Positions 47,200 to 61,700 of a DNA stretch of 64,000 nucleotides are shown in pieces; position 1 is the first letter of the stretch, and every line of letters starts with the position of its first letter. Below the pieces are notes generated by a model. That model did no database searches. It saw nothing but the letters and a program-made list of their open reading frames with translations, and was not told the origin of the DNA. A program made the position numbers and the translations under genes. This DNA comes from Lutraria lutraria (lineage: Eukaryota; Mollusca; Bivalvia; Venerida; Mactridae). The stretch is taken from assembly GCA_964023205.1 (NCBI GenBank), contig OZ026848.1:34831912-34895911 (forward strand). The letters run 5' to 3'.

Positions 47200-50100
47200 A
47201 ATACTCTGATAGAACATGTTGTACTGTGTTAGTACAATACTCTGATAGGACATGTTGTACAGTGTTAGTACAATACTCTGATAGGACATGTTGTACAGTG
47301 TTAGAACAATACTCTGATAGGACATGTTGTACAGTGTTAGTACAATACTCTGATAGGACATGTTGTACAGTGTTAGTACAATACTCTGATAGGACATGTT
47401 GTACAGTGTTAGTACAATACTCTGATAGAACATGTTGTACTGTGTTAGTACAATACTCTGATAGGACATGTTGTACAGTGTTAGTACAATACTCTGATAG
47501 GACATGTTGTACAGTGTTAGAACAATACTCTGATAGAACATGTTGTACGGTGTATGTACAATACTCTGATAAGACATGTTGTACAGTATTAGTACAATAC
47601 TCTGATAGGACAGGTTTTCTAGTGATAGTACAAAACTCTGAGAGGACATGTTGTACAGTGTTAGTACAATACTCTGATTGGACAGGTTTTCTAGTGATAG
47701 TACAATACTCTGATAGGTCATGTTGTACAGTGTTAGAACAATACTCTGATATGACAGGTTTTCTAGTGTTAGTACAATACTCTGATAGGACATGTTGTAC
47801 AGGGTTAGTACAATACTTTGATAAAACATGTTGTACAGTGTTAGTACAATACCCTGATTGGACATGTTGTTCATTGTTAGTACAATACTCTGATGGGACA
47901 TGTTGTTCTGTGTTAGTAGAATACTCTGATAGGACATGTTGAACATTGTTAGTACAATACTCTGATAGGACAGGTTTTCTAGTGTTAGTACAATACTCTG
48001 ATAGGACAGGTTTTCTAGTGTTAGTACAATACTCTGATAGGACATGTTGTACAGTGTTATTACAATGCTCTGATAGGACATGTTGTACATTGTTAGTACA
48101 ATACTCTGATAGGACATGTTGTTCTGTGTTAGTACAATACTCTGATAGGACCTGTTGTACATTGTTAGTACAATACTCTGATAGGACATGTTGTACTGTG
48201 TTAGTACAATACTCTGATAGGACATGTTGTACAGTGTTAGAACAATACTCTGATAGAACATGCTGTACAGTGTTAGTACAATACTCTGATAGGACATGTT
48301 GTACAGTGTTAGAACAATACTCTGATAGGACAGGTTTTCTAGTGTTAGTACAATACTCTGATAGAACATGTTCTACGGTGTATGTACAATACTCTGATAG
48401 AACATGTTGTACTGTGTTAGTACAATACTCTGATAGGACATGTTGTACAGTGTTAGTACAATACTCTGATAGGACATGTTGTACAGTGTTAGTACAATAC
48501 TCTGATAGAACATGTTGTACTGTGTTAGTACAATACTCTGATAGGACATGTTGTACAGTGTTAGTACAATACTCTGATAGGACATGTTGTACAGTGTTAG
48601 TACAATACTCTGATAGGACATGTTGTACAGTGTTAGTACAAAACTCTGATAGGACATGTTGTACAGTGTTAGTACAATACTCTGATAGAACATGTTGTAC
48701 TGTGTTAGTACAATACTCTGATAGGACATGTTGTACAGTGTTAGTACAATACTCTGATAGGACATGTTGTACAGTGTTAGTTCAATACTCTGATAGGACA
48801 TGTTGTATAGTGTTAGTACAATACTCTGATAGGACATGTTGTACAGTGTTAGTACAATACTCTGATAGGATATGTTGTACAGTGTTAGTACAATACTCTG
48901 ATAGAACATGTTGTACTGTGTTAGTACAATACTCTGATAGGACATGTTGTACAGTGTTAGTACAATACTCTGATAGGACATGTTGTACAGTGTTAGAACA
49001 ATACTCTGATAGAACATGTTGTACGGTGTATGTACAATACTCTGATAGGACATGTTGTACAGTGTTAGTACAATACTCTGATAGGACAGGTTTTCTAGTG
49101 ATAGTACAATACTCTGATAGGACATGTTGTACAGTGTTAGTACAATACTCTGATTGGACAGGTTTTCTAGTGATAGTACAATACTCTGATAGGACATGTT
49201 GTACAGTGTTAGAACAATACTCTGATATGACAGGTTTTCTAGTGTTAGTACAATACTCTGATAGGACATGTTGTACAGGGTTAGTACAATACTTTGATAA
49301 AACATGTTGTACAGTGATAGTACAATACCCTGATTGGACATGTTGTTCATTGTTAGTACAATACTCTGATAGGACATGTTGTTCTGTGTTAGTACAATAC
49401 TCTGATAGGACATGTTGTACATTGTTAGTACAATACTCTGATAGGACAGGTTTTCTAGTGTTAGTACAATACTCTGATAGGACAGGTTTTCTAGTGTTAG
49501 TACAATACTCTGATAGGACATGTTGTACAGTGTTATTACAATACTCTGATAGGACATGTTGTACATTGTTAGTACAATACTCTGATAGGACATGTTGTTC
49601 TGTGTTAGTACAATACTCTGATAGGACATGTTGTACATTGTTAGTACAATACTCTGATAGGACATGTTGTACTGTGTTAGTACAATACTCTGATAGGACA
49701 GGTTTTATAGTGTTGGTACAATACTCTGATAGGACATGTTGTACAGTGTTAGTAAAATACTCTGATAGGACATGTTTTACTGTGTTAGTACAATACTCTG
49801 ATAGGACATGTTGTACATTGTTAGTACAATACTCTGCTGATAGGACATATTGTACTGTGTTAGTACAATACCCTGATAGGACAGGTTTTCTACTGTTAGT
49901 ACAATGCTCTGTTAGAACAGGTTGTCTAGTGTTTGTACAATAATCTGATGGGACATGTTGTCTAGTTTTAGTACAATAATCTGATAGGACACGTTGTCTA
50001 GTGTTTGTACAATACTCTAATAGGACACGTTGTACTGTCTTAGTGCAGTACTATGATAGGACACGTAGTACTGTGTTAGTACAGTACAATGATAGGACAC

Positions 50101-53100
50101 GTTGTCTAGTGTTAGTACAATATTCTGAAAGGACAGGTTGTCTAGTGTTAGTACAATACTCTGATATGACAGATTGTACATTGTTAGTACAATACTCTGA
50201 TAGGACACGTTTTCTAGTGTAAGTACAATACTCTGATAGGACATGTTTTCTAGTGTTAGTGCAATATTCTGATAGGACATGTTGTCTAGTGTTAGTACAG
50301 TACTCTGATAGGACATGTTGTACTGTGTTAGTACAATACTCTGATAGGGCATGTTGTACTGTGTTAGTACAATACTCTGATAGAACAGGTTGTATAGTGT
50401 TAGTACAATACTCTGATAGGACATGTTGTACAGTGTTAGTACAATACTCTGATAGGACATGTTGTACAGTGTTAGAACAATACTCTGATAGAACATGCTG
50501 TACAGTGTTAGTACAATACTCTGATAGGACATGTTGTACAGTGTTAGAACAATACTCTGATAGGACAGGTTTTCTAGTGTTAGTACAATACTCTGATAGA
50601 ACATGTTGTACGGTGTATGTACAATACTCTGATAGAACATGTTGTACTGTGTTAGTACAATACTCTGATAGGACATGTTGTACAGTGTTAGTACAATACT
50701 CTGATAGAACATGTTGTACTGTGTTAGTACAATACTCTGATAGGACATGTTGTACAGTGTTAGTACAATACTCTGATAGGACATAATGTACAGTGTTAGT
50801 ACAATACTCTGATAGGACATGTTGTACAGTGTTAGTACAAAACTCTGATAGGACATGTTGTACAGTGTTAGTACAATACTCTGATAGAACATGTTGTACT
50901 GTGTTAGTACAATACTCTGATAGGACATGTTGTACAGTGTTAGTACAATACTCTGATAGGACATGTTGTACAGTGTTAGTACAATACTCTGATAGGACAT
51001 GTTGTACAGTGTTAGTACAATACTCTGATAGGACATGTTGTACAGTGTTAGTACAATACTCTGATAGGACATGTTGTACAGTGTTAGTACAATACTCTGA
51101 TAGGACATGTTGTACTGTGTTAGTACAATACTCTGATAGGACATGTTGTACAGTGTTAGTACAATACTCTGATAGGACATGTTGTACAGTGTTAGAACAA
51201 TACTCTGATAGAACATGTTGTACGGTGTATGTACAATACTCTGATAGGACATGTTGTACAGTGTTAGTACAATACTCTGATAGGACAGGTTTTCTAGTGA
51301 TAGTACAATACTCTGAGAGGACATGTTGTACAGTGTTAGTACAATACTCTGATTGGACAGGTTTTCTAGTGATAGTACAATACTCTGATAGGACATGTTG
51401 TTCAGTGTTAGAACAATACTCTGATATGACAGGTTTTCTAGTGTTAGTACAATACTCTGATAGGACATGTTGTACAGGGTTAGTACAATACTTTGATAAA
51501 ACATGTTGTACAGTGTTAGTACAATACCCTGATTGGACATCTTGTTCATTGTTAGTACAATACTCTGATAGGACATGTTGTTCTGTGTTAGTACAATACT
51601 CTGATAGGACATGTTGAACATTGTTAGTACAATACTCTGATAGGACAGGTTTTCTAGTGTTAGTACAATACTCTGATCGGACAGGTTTTCTAGTGTTAGT
51701 ACAATACTCTGATAGGACATGTTGTACAGTGTTACTACAATGCTCTGATAGGACATGTTGTACATTGTTAGTACAATACTCTGATAGGACATGTTGTTCT
51801 GTGTTAGTACAATACTCTGATAGGACATGTTGTACATTGTTAGTACAATACTCTGATAGGACATGTTGTACTGTGTTAGTACAATACTCTGATAGGACAT
51901 GTTGTACAGTGTTAGAACAATACTCTGATAGAACATGCTGTACAGTGTTAGTACAATACTCTGATAGGGCATGTTGTACAGTGTTAGAACAATACTCTGA
52001 TAGGACAAGTTTTCTAGTGTTAGTACAATACTCTGATAGAACATGTTGTACGGTGTATGTACCATACTCTGATAGAACATGTTGTACTGTGTTAGTACAA
52101 TACTCTGATAGGACATGTTGTACAGTGTTAGTACAATACTCTGATAGGACATGTTGTACAGTGTTAGTACAATACTCTGATAGAACATGTTGTACAGTGT
52201 TAGTACAATACTCTGATAGGACATGTTGTACAGTGTTAGTACAATACTCTGATAGGACATGTTGTACAGTGTTAGTACAATACTCTGATAGGACATGTTG
52301 TACAGTGTTAGTACAAACCTCTGATAGGACATGTTGTACAGTGTTAGTACAATACTCTGATAGAACATGTTGTACTGTGTTAGTACAATACTCTGATAGG
52401 ACATGTTGTACAGTGTTAGTACAATACTCTGATAGGACATGTTTTACAGTGTTAGAACAATACTCTGATAGGACATGTTGTACAGTGTTAGTGCAATACT
52501 CTGATAGGACATGTTGTACAGTGTTAGTACAATACTCTGATAGGACATGTTGTACAGTGTTAGTACAATACTCTGATAGAACATGTTGTACTGTGTTAGT
52601 ACAATACTCTGATAGGACATGTTGTACAGTGTTAGTACAATACTCTGATAGGACATGTTGTACAGTGTTAGAACAATACTCTGATAGAACATGTTGTACG
52701 GTGTATGTACAATGCTCTGATAGGACATGTTGTACAGTGTAAGTACAATACTCTGATAGGACAGGTTTTCTAGTGATAGTACAATACTCTGATAGGACAT
52801 GTTGTACAGTGTTAGTACAATACTCTGATTGGATAGGTTTTCTAGTGATAGTTCAATACTCTGATAGGACAAGTTGTACAGTGTTAGAACAATACTCTGA
52901 TATGACAGGTTTTCTAATGTTAGTACAATACTCTGATAGGACATGTTGTACAGGGTTAGTACAATACTTTGATAAAACATGTTGTACAGTGATAGTACAA
53001 TACCCTGATTGGACATGTTGTTCATTGTTAGTACAATACTCTGATAGGACATGTTGTTCTGTGTTAGTACAATACTCTGATAGGACATGTTGTACATTGT

Positions 53101-54050
53101 TAGTACAATACTCTGATAGGACAGGTTTTCTAGTGTTAGTACAATACTCTGATAGGACAGGTTTTCTAGTGTTAGTACAATACTCTGATAGGACATGTTG
53201 TACAGTGTTATTACAATACTCTGATAGGACATGTTGTACATTGTTAGTACAATACTCTGATAGGACATGTTGTTCTGTGTTAGTACAATACTCTGATAGG
53301 ACATGTTGTACATTGTTAGTACAATACTCTGATAGGACATGTTGTACTGTGTTAGTACAATAATCTGATAGGACAGATTTTATAGTGTTGGTACAATACT
53401 CTGATAGGACATGTTGTACAGTGTTAGTAAAATACTCTGATAGGACATGTTTTACTGTGTTAGTACAATACTCTGATAGGACATGTTGTACATTGTTAGT
53501 ACAATACTCTGCTGATAGGACATATTGTACTGTGTTAGTACAATACCCTGATAGGACAGGTTTTCTACTGTTAGTACAATGCTCTGTTAGAACAGGTTGT
53601 CTAGTGTTTGTACAATAATCTGATGGGACATGTTGTCTAGTTTTAGTACAATAATCTGATAGGACACGTTGTCTAGTGTTTGTACAATACTCTGATAGGA
53701 CACGTTGTACTGTCTTAGTGCAGTACTATGATAGGACACGTAGTACTGTGTTAGTACAGTACAATGATAGGACACGTTGTCTAGTGTTAGTACAATATTC
53801 TGAAAGGACAGGTTGTCTAGTGTTAGTACAATACTCTGATATGACTGATTGTACATTGTTAGTACAATACTCTGATAGGACACGTTTTCTAGTGTAAGTA
53901 CAATACTCTGATAGGACATGTTTTCTAGTGTTAGTACAATATTCTGATAGGACATGTTGTCTAGTGTTAGTACAGTACTCTGATAGGACATGTTGTACTG
54001 TGTTAGTACAATACTCTGATAGGGCATGTTGTACTGTGTTAGTACAATAC
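47200..54050. repeat. Tandem duplication with 3,675-bp offset
   Basis: The 3-bp insertion ACTCTGCTGATAGG at 49831 recurs at 53506. CTAGTTTTAG recurs at 49961/53636, and GAACATTG at 47941/51616. The offset equals 102 units plus the 3-bp insertion. Blocks run about 47.2-50.4 kb and 50.9-54.05 kb; the left part differs by one unit. Confidence 0.83.
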
Positions 54051-57000
54051 TCTGATAGGACATGTTGTACTGTGTTAGTGCAATACTCAGATAGGACATG
54101 TTGTACTGTGTAAGTACAATACTCTGATAGGACATGTTGTACTGTGTTAGTACAGTACTCTGATAGGACAGGTTGTACTGTGTTAGTACAGTACTCTGAT
54201 AGGACAGGTTGTACTGTGTTAGTACAATACTCTGATAGAACATGTTGTACAGTGTAGGTACAATACTCTGATAGGACATGTTGTACACTGTAGGTACAAT
54301 ACTTTGATCGAACATGTTGTACAGTGTAGGTACAATACTCTGATAGGACATGTTGTACAGTGTAGGTACAATACTCTGATAGAACATGTTCTACAGTGTT
54401 AGTACAATACTCTGATAGGACATGTTGTACTGTGTAAGTACAATACTCTGATAGGACATGTTGTACAGTGTAGGTACAATACTCTGATAGAACATGTTCT
54501 ACAGTGTTAGTACAATACTCTGATAGGACATGTTGTACTGTGTAAGTACAATACTCTGATAGGACAGGTTGTACGATGTATGTACAATACTCTGACAGAA
54601 CATGTTGTACAGTGTTAGTACAATACTCTGATAGAACATGTTGTACAGTGTTAGTACAATACTCTGATAGGACATGTTGTACAGTGTAGGTACAATACTC
54701 TGATAGAACATGTTGTACAGTGTTAGTACAATACTCTGATAGAACATGTTCTACAATGTTAGTACAATACTCTGATAGGACATGTTGTACTGTGTAAGTA
54801 CAATACTCTGATAGGACAGGTTGTACGGTGTATGTACAATACTCTGATAGAACATGTTGTACAGTGTTAGTACAATACTCTGATAGAACATGTTGTACAG
54901 TGTTAGTACAATACTCTGATAGGACATGTTGTACAGTGTTAGTACAATACTCTGATAGAACATGTTGTACATTGTTAGTACAATACTCTGATAGAACATG
55001 TTGTACTGTGTTAGTACAATACTCTGATAGGACATGTTGTACTGTGTTAGTAAAATACTCTGATAGGACATGTTGTACTGTGTTAGTACAATACTCTGAT
55101 AGAACATGTTGTACAGTGTTAGTACAATACTCTGATAGGACATGTTGTACAGTGTTAGTACAATACTCTGATAGAACATGTTGTACTGTGTTAGTACAAT
55201 ACTCTGATAGGACATGTTGTACTGTGTTAGTACAATACTCTGATAGGACATGTTGTACAGTGTTAATACAATACTCTGATAGGACATGTTGTAAAGTGTT
55301 AGTACAATACTCTGATAGGACATGTTGTACAGTGTTAGTACAATACTCTGATAGGACATGTTGTACAGTGTTAGTACAATACTCTAATAGGACATGTTGT
55401 ACTGTGTTAGTACAATATTCTGATAGGAAATGTTGTACTGTGTTAGTACAATACTCTGATAGGACATGTTGTACAGTTTTAGTACAATACTCTGATAGGC
55501 CATGTTGAACAGTGTTAGTACAATACTCTGATAGGACATGTTGTACAGTGTTAGTACAATACTCTGATAGGACATGTTGTACTGTGTTAGTACAATATTC
55601 TGATAGGACATGTTGTACTGTGTTAGTACAATACTCTGATAGAACATGTTGTACAGTGTAGGTACAATACTCTGATAGGACATGTTGTACTGTGTTAGTA
55701 CAATACTCTGATAGGACATGTTGTACAGTGTTAGTACAATACTCTGATAGGACATGTTGTACAGTGTTAGAACAATACTCTGATAGGACAGGTTTTCTAG
55801 TGATAGTACAATACTCTGATAGGACATGTTGTACAGTGTTAGAACAATACTCTGATAGGACAGGTTTTCTAGTGTTAGTACAATACTCTGATAGGACATG
55901 TTGTACAGTGTAGGTACAATACTCTGATAGGACATGTTGTACAGTGTAGGTACAATACTCTGATAGAACATGTTGTACAGTGTAGGTACAATACTCTGAT
56001 AGGACATGTTGTACAGTGTTAGTACAATACTCTGATAGAACATGTTGTACAGTGTAGGTACAATACTCTGATAGAACATGTTGTACAGTGTTAGTACAAT
56101 ACTCTGATAGAACATGTTCTACAGTGTTAGTACAATACTCTGATAGGACATGTTGGACTGTGTAAGTAGAATACTCTGATAGGACAGGTTGTACGGTGTA
56201 TGTACAATACTCTGATAGAACATGTTGTACAGTGTTAGTACAATACTCTGATAGAACATGTTGTACAGTGTTAGTACAATACTCTGATAGGACATGTTGT
56301 ACAGTGTTAGTACAATACTCTGATAGAACATGTTGTACATTGTTAGTACAATACTCTGATTGAACATGCTGTACTGTGTTAGTACAATACTCTGATAGGA
56401 CATGTTGTACTGTGTTAGTAAAATACTCTGATAGGACATGTTGTACTGTGTTAGTACCATACTCTGATAGAACATGTTGTACAGTGTTAGTACAATACTC
56501 TGATAGGACATGTTGTACAGTGTTAGTACAATACTCTGATAGAACATGTTGTACTGTGTTAGTACAATACTCTGATAGGACATGTTGTACTGTGTTAGTA
56601 CAATACTCTGATAGGACATGTTGTACAGTGTTAGTACAATACTCTGATAGGACATGTTGTACAGTGTTAGTACAATACTCTAATAGGACATGTTGTACTG
56701 TGTTAGTACAATACTCTGATAGGAAATGTTGTACTGTGTTAGTACAATACTCTGATAGGACATGTTGTACAGTGTTAGTACAATACTCTGATAGGCCATG
56801 TTGTACAGTGTTAGTACAATACTCTGATAGGACATGTTGTACAGTGTTAGAACAATACTCTGATAGAACATGCTGTACAGTGTTAGTACAATACTCTGAT
56901 AGGGCATGTTGTACAGTGTTAGAACAATACTCTGATAGGACAAGTTTTCTAGTGTTAGTACAATACTCTGATAGGACATGTTGAACGGTGTATGTACCAT

Positions 57001-60000
57001 ACTCTGATAGAACATGTTGTACTGTGTTAGTACAATACTCTGATAGGACATGTTGTACAGTGTTAGTACAATACTCTGATAGGACATGTTGTACAGTGTT
57101 AGTACAATACTCTGATAGAACATGTTGTACAGTGTTAGTACAATACTCTGATAGGACATGTTGTACAGTGTTAGTACAATACTCTGATAGGACATGCTGT
57201 ACAGTGTTAGTACAATACTCTGATAGGACATGTTGTACAGTGTTAGTACAAACCTCTGATAGGACATGTTGTACAGTGTTAGTACAATACTCTGATAGAA
57301 CATGTTGTACTGTGTTAGTACAATACTCTGATAGGACATGTTGTACAGTGTTAGTACAATACTCTGATAGGACATGTTTTACAGTGTTAGAACAATACTC
57401 TGATAGGACATGTTGTACAGTGTTAGTACAATACTCTGATAGGACATGTTGTACAGTGTTAGTACAATACTCTGATAGGACATGTTGTACAGTGTTAGTA
57501 CAATACTCTGATAGAACATGTTGTACTGTGTTAGTACAATACTCTGATAGGACATGTTGTACAGTGTTAGTACAATACTCTGATAGGACATGTTGTACAG
57601 TGTTAGAACAATACTCTGATAGAACATGTTGTACGGTGTATGTACAATACTCTGATAGGACATGTTGTACAGTGTAAGTACAATACTCTGATAGGACAGG
57701 TTTTCTAGTGATAGTACAATACTCTGATAGGACATGTTGTACAGTGTTAGTACAATACTCTGATTGGATAGGTTTTCTAGTGATAGTTCAATACTCTGAT
57801 AGGACAAGTTGTACAGTGTTAGAACAATACTCTGATATGACAGGTTTTCTAATGTTAGTACAATACTCTGATAGGACATGTTGTACAGGGTTAGTACAAT
57901 ACTTTGATAAAACATGTTGTACAGTGATAGTACAATACCCTGATTGGACATGTTGTTCATTGTTAGTACAATACTCTGATAGGACATGTTGTTCTGTGTT
58001 AGTACAATACTCTGATAGGACATGTTGTACATTGTTAGTACAATACTCTGATAGGACAGGTTTTCTAGTGTTAGTACAATACTCTGATAGGACAGGTTTT
58101 CTAGTGTTAGTACAATACTCTGATAGGACATGTTGTACAGTGTTATTACAATACTCTGATAGGACATGTTGTACATTGTTAGTACAATACTCTGATAGGA
58201 CATGTTGTTCTGTGTTAGTACAATACTCTGATAGGACATGTTGTACATTGTTAGTACAATACTCTGATAGGACATGTTGTACTGTGTTAGTACAATACTC
58301 TGATAGGACAGATTTTATAGTGTTGGTACAATACTCTGATAGGACATGTTGTACAGTGTTAGTAAAATACTCTGATAGGACATGTTTTACTGTGTTAGTA
58401 CAATACTCTGATAGGACAAGTTGTACATTGTTAGTACAATACTCTGCTGATAGGACATATTGTACTGTGTTAGTACAATACCCTGATAGGACAGGTTTTC
58501 TACTGTTAGTACAGTGCTCTGTTAGAACAGGTTGTCTAGTGTTTGTACAATAATCTGATGGGACATGTTGTCTAGTTTTAGTACAATAATCTGATAGGAC
58601 ACGTTGTCTAGTGTTTGTACAATACTCTGATAGGACACTTTGTACTGTCTTAGTGCAGTACTATGATAGGACACGTAGTACTGTGTTAGTACAGTACAAT
58701 GATAGGACACGTTGTCCAGTGTTAGTACAATATTCTGAAAGGACAGGTTGTCTAGTGTTAGTACAATACTCTGATATGACTGATTGTACATTGTTAGTAC
58801 AATACTCTGATAGGACACGTTTTGTAGTGTAAGTACAATACTCTGATAGGACATGTTTTCTAGTGTTAGTACAATATTCTGATAGTACATGTTGTCTAGT
58901 GTTAGTACAGTACTCTGATAGGACATGTTGTACTGTGTTAGTACAATACTCTGATAGGGCATGTTGTACTGTGTTAGTACAATACTCTGATAGGACATGT
59001 TGTACTGTGTTAGTGCAATACTCAGATAGGACATGTTGTACTGTGTAAGTACAATACTCTGATAGGACATGTTGTACTGTGTTAGTACAGTACTCTGATA
59101 GGACAGGTTGTACTGTGTTAGTACAGTACTCTGATAGGACAGGTTGTACTGTGTTAGTACAATACTCTGATAGAACATGTTGTACAGTGTAGGTACAATA
59201 CTCTGATAGGACATGTTGTACAGTGTAGGTACAATACTTTGATCGAACATGTTGTACAGTGTAGGTACAATACTCTGATAGGACATGTTGTACAGTGTAG
59301 GTACAATACTCTGATAGAACATGTTCTACAGTGTTAGTACAATACTCTGATAGGACATGTTGTACTGTGTAAGTACAATACTCTGATAGGACATGTTGTA
59401 CAGTGTAGGTACAATACTCTGATAGAACATGTTCTTCAGTGTTAGTACAATACTCTGATAGGACATGTTGTACTGTGTAAGTACAATACTCTGATAGGAC
59501 AGGTTGTACGATGTATGTACAATACTCTGACAGAACATGTTGTACAGTGTTAGTACAATACTCTGATAGAACATGTTGTACAGTGTTAGTACAATACTCT
59601 GATAGGACATGTTGTACAGTGTAGGTACAATACTCTGATAGAACATGTTGTACAGTGTTAGTACAATACTCTGATAGAACATGTTCTACAATGTTAGTAC
59701 AATACTCTGATAGGACATGTTGTACTGTGTAAGTACAATACTCTGATAGGACAGGTTGTACGGTGTATGTACAATACTCTGATAGAACATGTTGTACAGT
59801 GTTAGTACAATACTCTGATAGAACATGTTGTACAGTGTTAGTACAATACTCTGATAGGACATGTTGTACAGTGTTAGTACAATACTCTGATAGAACATGT
59901 TGTACATTGTTAGTACAATACTCTGATAGAACATGTTGTACTGTGTTAGTACAATACTCTGATAGGACATGTTGTACTGTGTTAGTAAAATACTCTGATA

Positions 60001-61700
60001 GGACATGTTGTACTGTGTTAGTACAATACTCTGATAGAACATGTTGTACAGTGTTAGTACAATACTCTGATAGGACATGTTGTACAGTGTTAGTACAATA
60101 CTCTGATAGAACATGTTGTACTGTGTTAGTACAATACTCTGATAGGACATGTTGTACTGTGTTAGTACAATACTCTGATAGGACATGTTGTACAGTGTTA
60201 ATACAATACTCTGATAGGACATGTTGTAAAGTGTTAGTACAATACTCTGATAGGACATGTTGTACAGTGTTAGTACAATACTCTGATAGGACATGTTGTA
60301 CAGTGTTAGTACAATACTCTAATAGGACATGTTGTACTGTGTTAGTACAATATTCTGATAGGAAATGTTGTACTGTGTTAGTACAATACTCTGATAGGAC
60401 ATGTTGTACAGTTTTAGTACAATACTCTGATAGGCCATGTTGAACAGTGTTAGTACAATACTCTGATAGGACATGTTGTACAGTGTTAGTACAATACTCT
60501 GATAGGACATGTTGTACTGTGTTAGTACAATATTCTGATAGGACATGTTGTGCTGTGTTAGTACAATACTCTGATAGAACATGTTGTACAGTGTAGGTAC
60601 AATACTCTGATAGGACATGTTGTACTGTGTTAGTACAATACTCTGATAGGACATGTTGTACAGTGTTAGTACAATACTCTGATAGGACATGTTGTACAGT
60701 GTTAGAACAATACTCTGATAGGACAGGTTTTCTAGTGTTAGTACAAAACTCTGATAGGACATGTTGTACAGTGTAGGTACAATACTCTGATAGGACATGT
60801 TGTACAGTGTAGGTACAATACTCTGATAGAACATGTTGTACAGTGTCGGTACAATACTCTGATAGGACATGTTGTACAGTGTTAGTACAATACTCTGATA
60901 GAACATGTTGTACAGTGTAGGTACAATACTCTGATAGAACATGTTGTACAGTGTTAGTACAATACTCTGATAGAACATGTTCTACAGTGTTAGTACAATA
61001 CTCTGATAGGACATGTTGGACTGTGTAAGTAGAATACTCTGATAGGACAGGTTGTACGGTGTATGTACAATACTCTGATAGAACATGTTGTACAGTGTTA
61101 GTACAATACTCTGATAGAACATGTTGTACAGTGTTAGTACAATACTCTGATAGGACATGTTGTACAGTGTTAGTACAATACTCTGATAGAACATGTTGTA
61201 CATTGTTAGTACAATACTCTGATTGAACATGCTGTACTGTGTTAGTACAATACTCTGATAGGACATGTTGTACTGTGTTAGTAAAATACTCTGATAGGAC
61301 ATGTTGTACTGTGTTAGTACCATACTCTGATAGAACATGTTGTACAGTGTTAGTACAATACTCTGATAGGACATGTTGTACAGTGTTAGTACAATACTCT
61401 GATAGAACATGTTGTACTGTGTTAGTACAATACTCTGATAGGACATGTTGTACTGTGTTAGTACAATACTCTGATAGGACATGTTGTACAGTGTTAGTAC
61501 AATACTCTGATAGGACATGTTGTACAGTGTTAGTACAATACTCTAATAGGACATGTTGTACTGTGTTAGTACAATACTCTGATAGGAAATGTTGTACTGT
61601 GTTAGTACAATACTCTGATAGGACATGCTGTACAGTGTTAGTACAATACTCTGATAGGCCATGTTGTACAGTGTTAGTACAATACTCTGATAGGACATGT
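51880..61700. repeat. Tandem duplication with 4,935-bp offset
   Basis: The offset is 137 units plus the 3-bp insertion. Matching private variants are TACAAACCTC (52312/57247), ACAAGTTTTCTAG (about 52004/56939), CTCTGCTGATAGG (53507/58442), and TTGAACAGTG (55505/60440). Farther right, TGTTGGACTG recurs at 56151/61014, an offset of 4,863, so two units were lost or gained. The left block is itself partly the product of the 3,675-bp duplication. Confidence 0.83.

Noticed and set aside
40690..48369. Minus-strand open frame of about 2,559 codons, and overlapping plus-strand frames of up to 2,025 codons
   Set aside because: They follow from a 36-bp unit lacking stops in the relevant frames. Frames on both strands overlap completely, there is no non-repetitive N- or C-terminal domain, and the array decays without gene signals.
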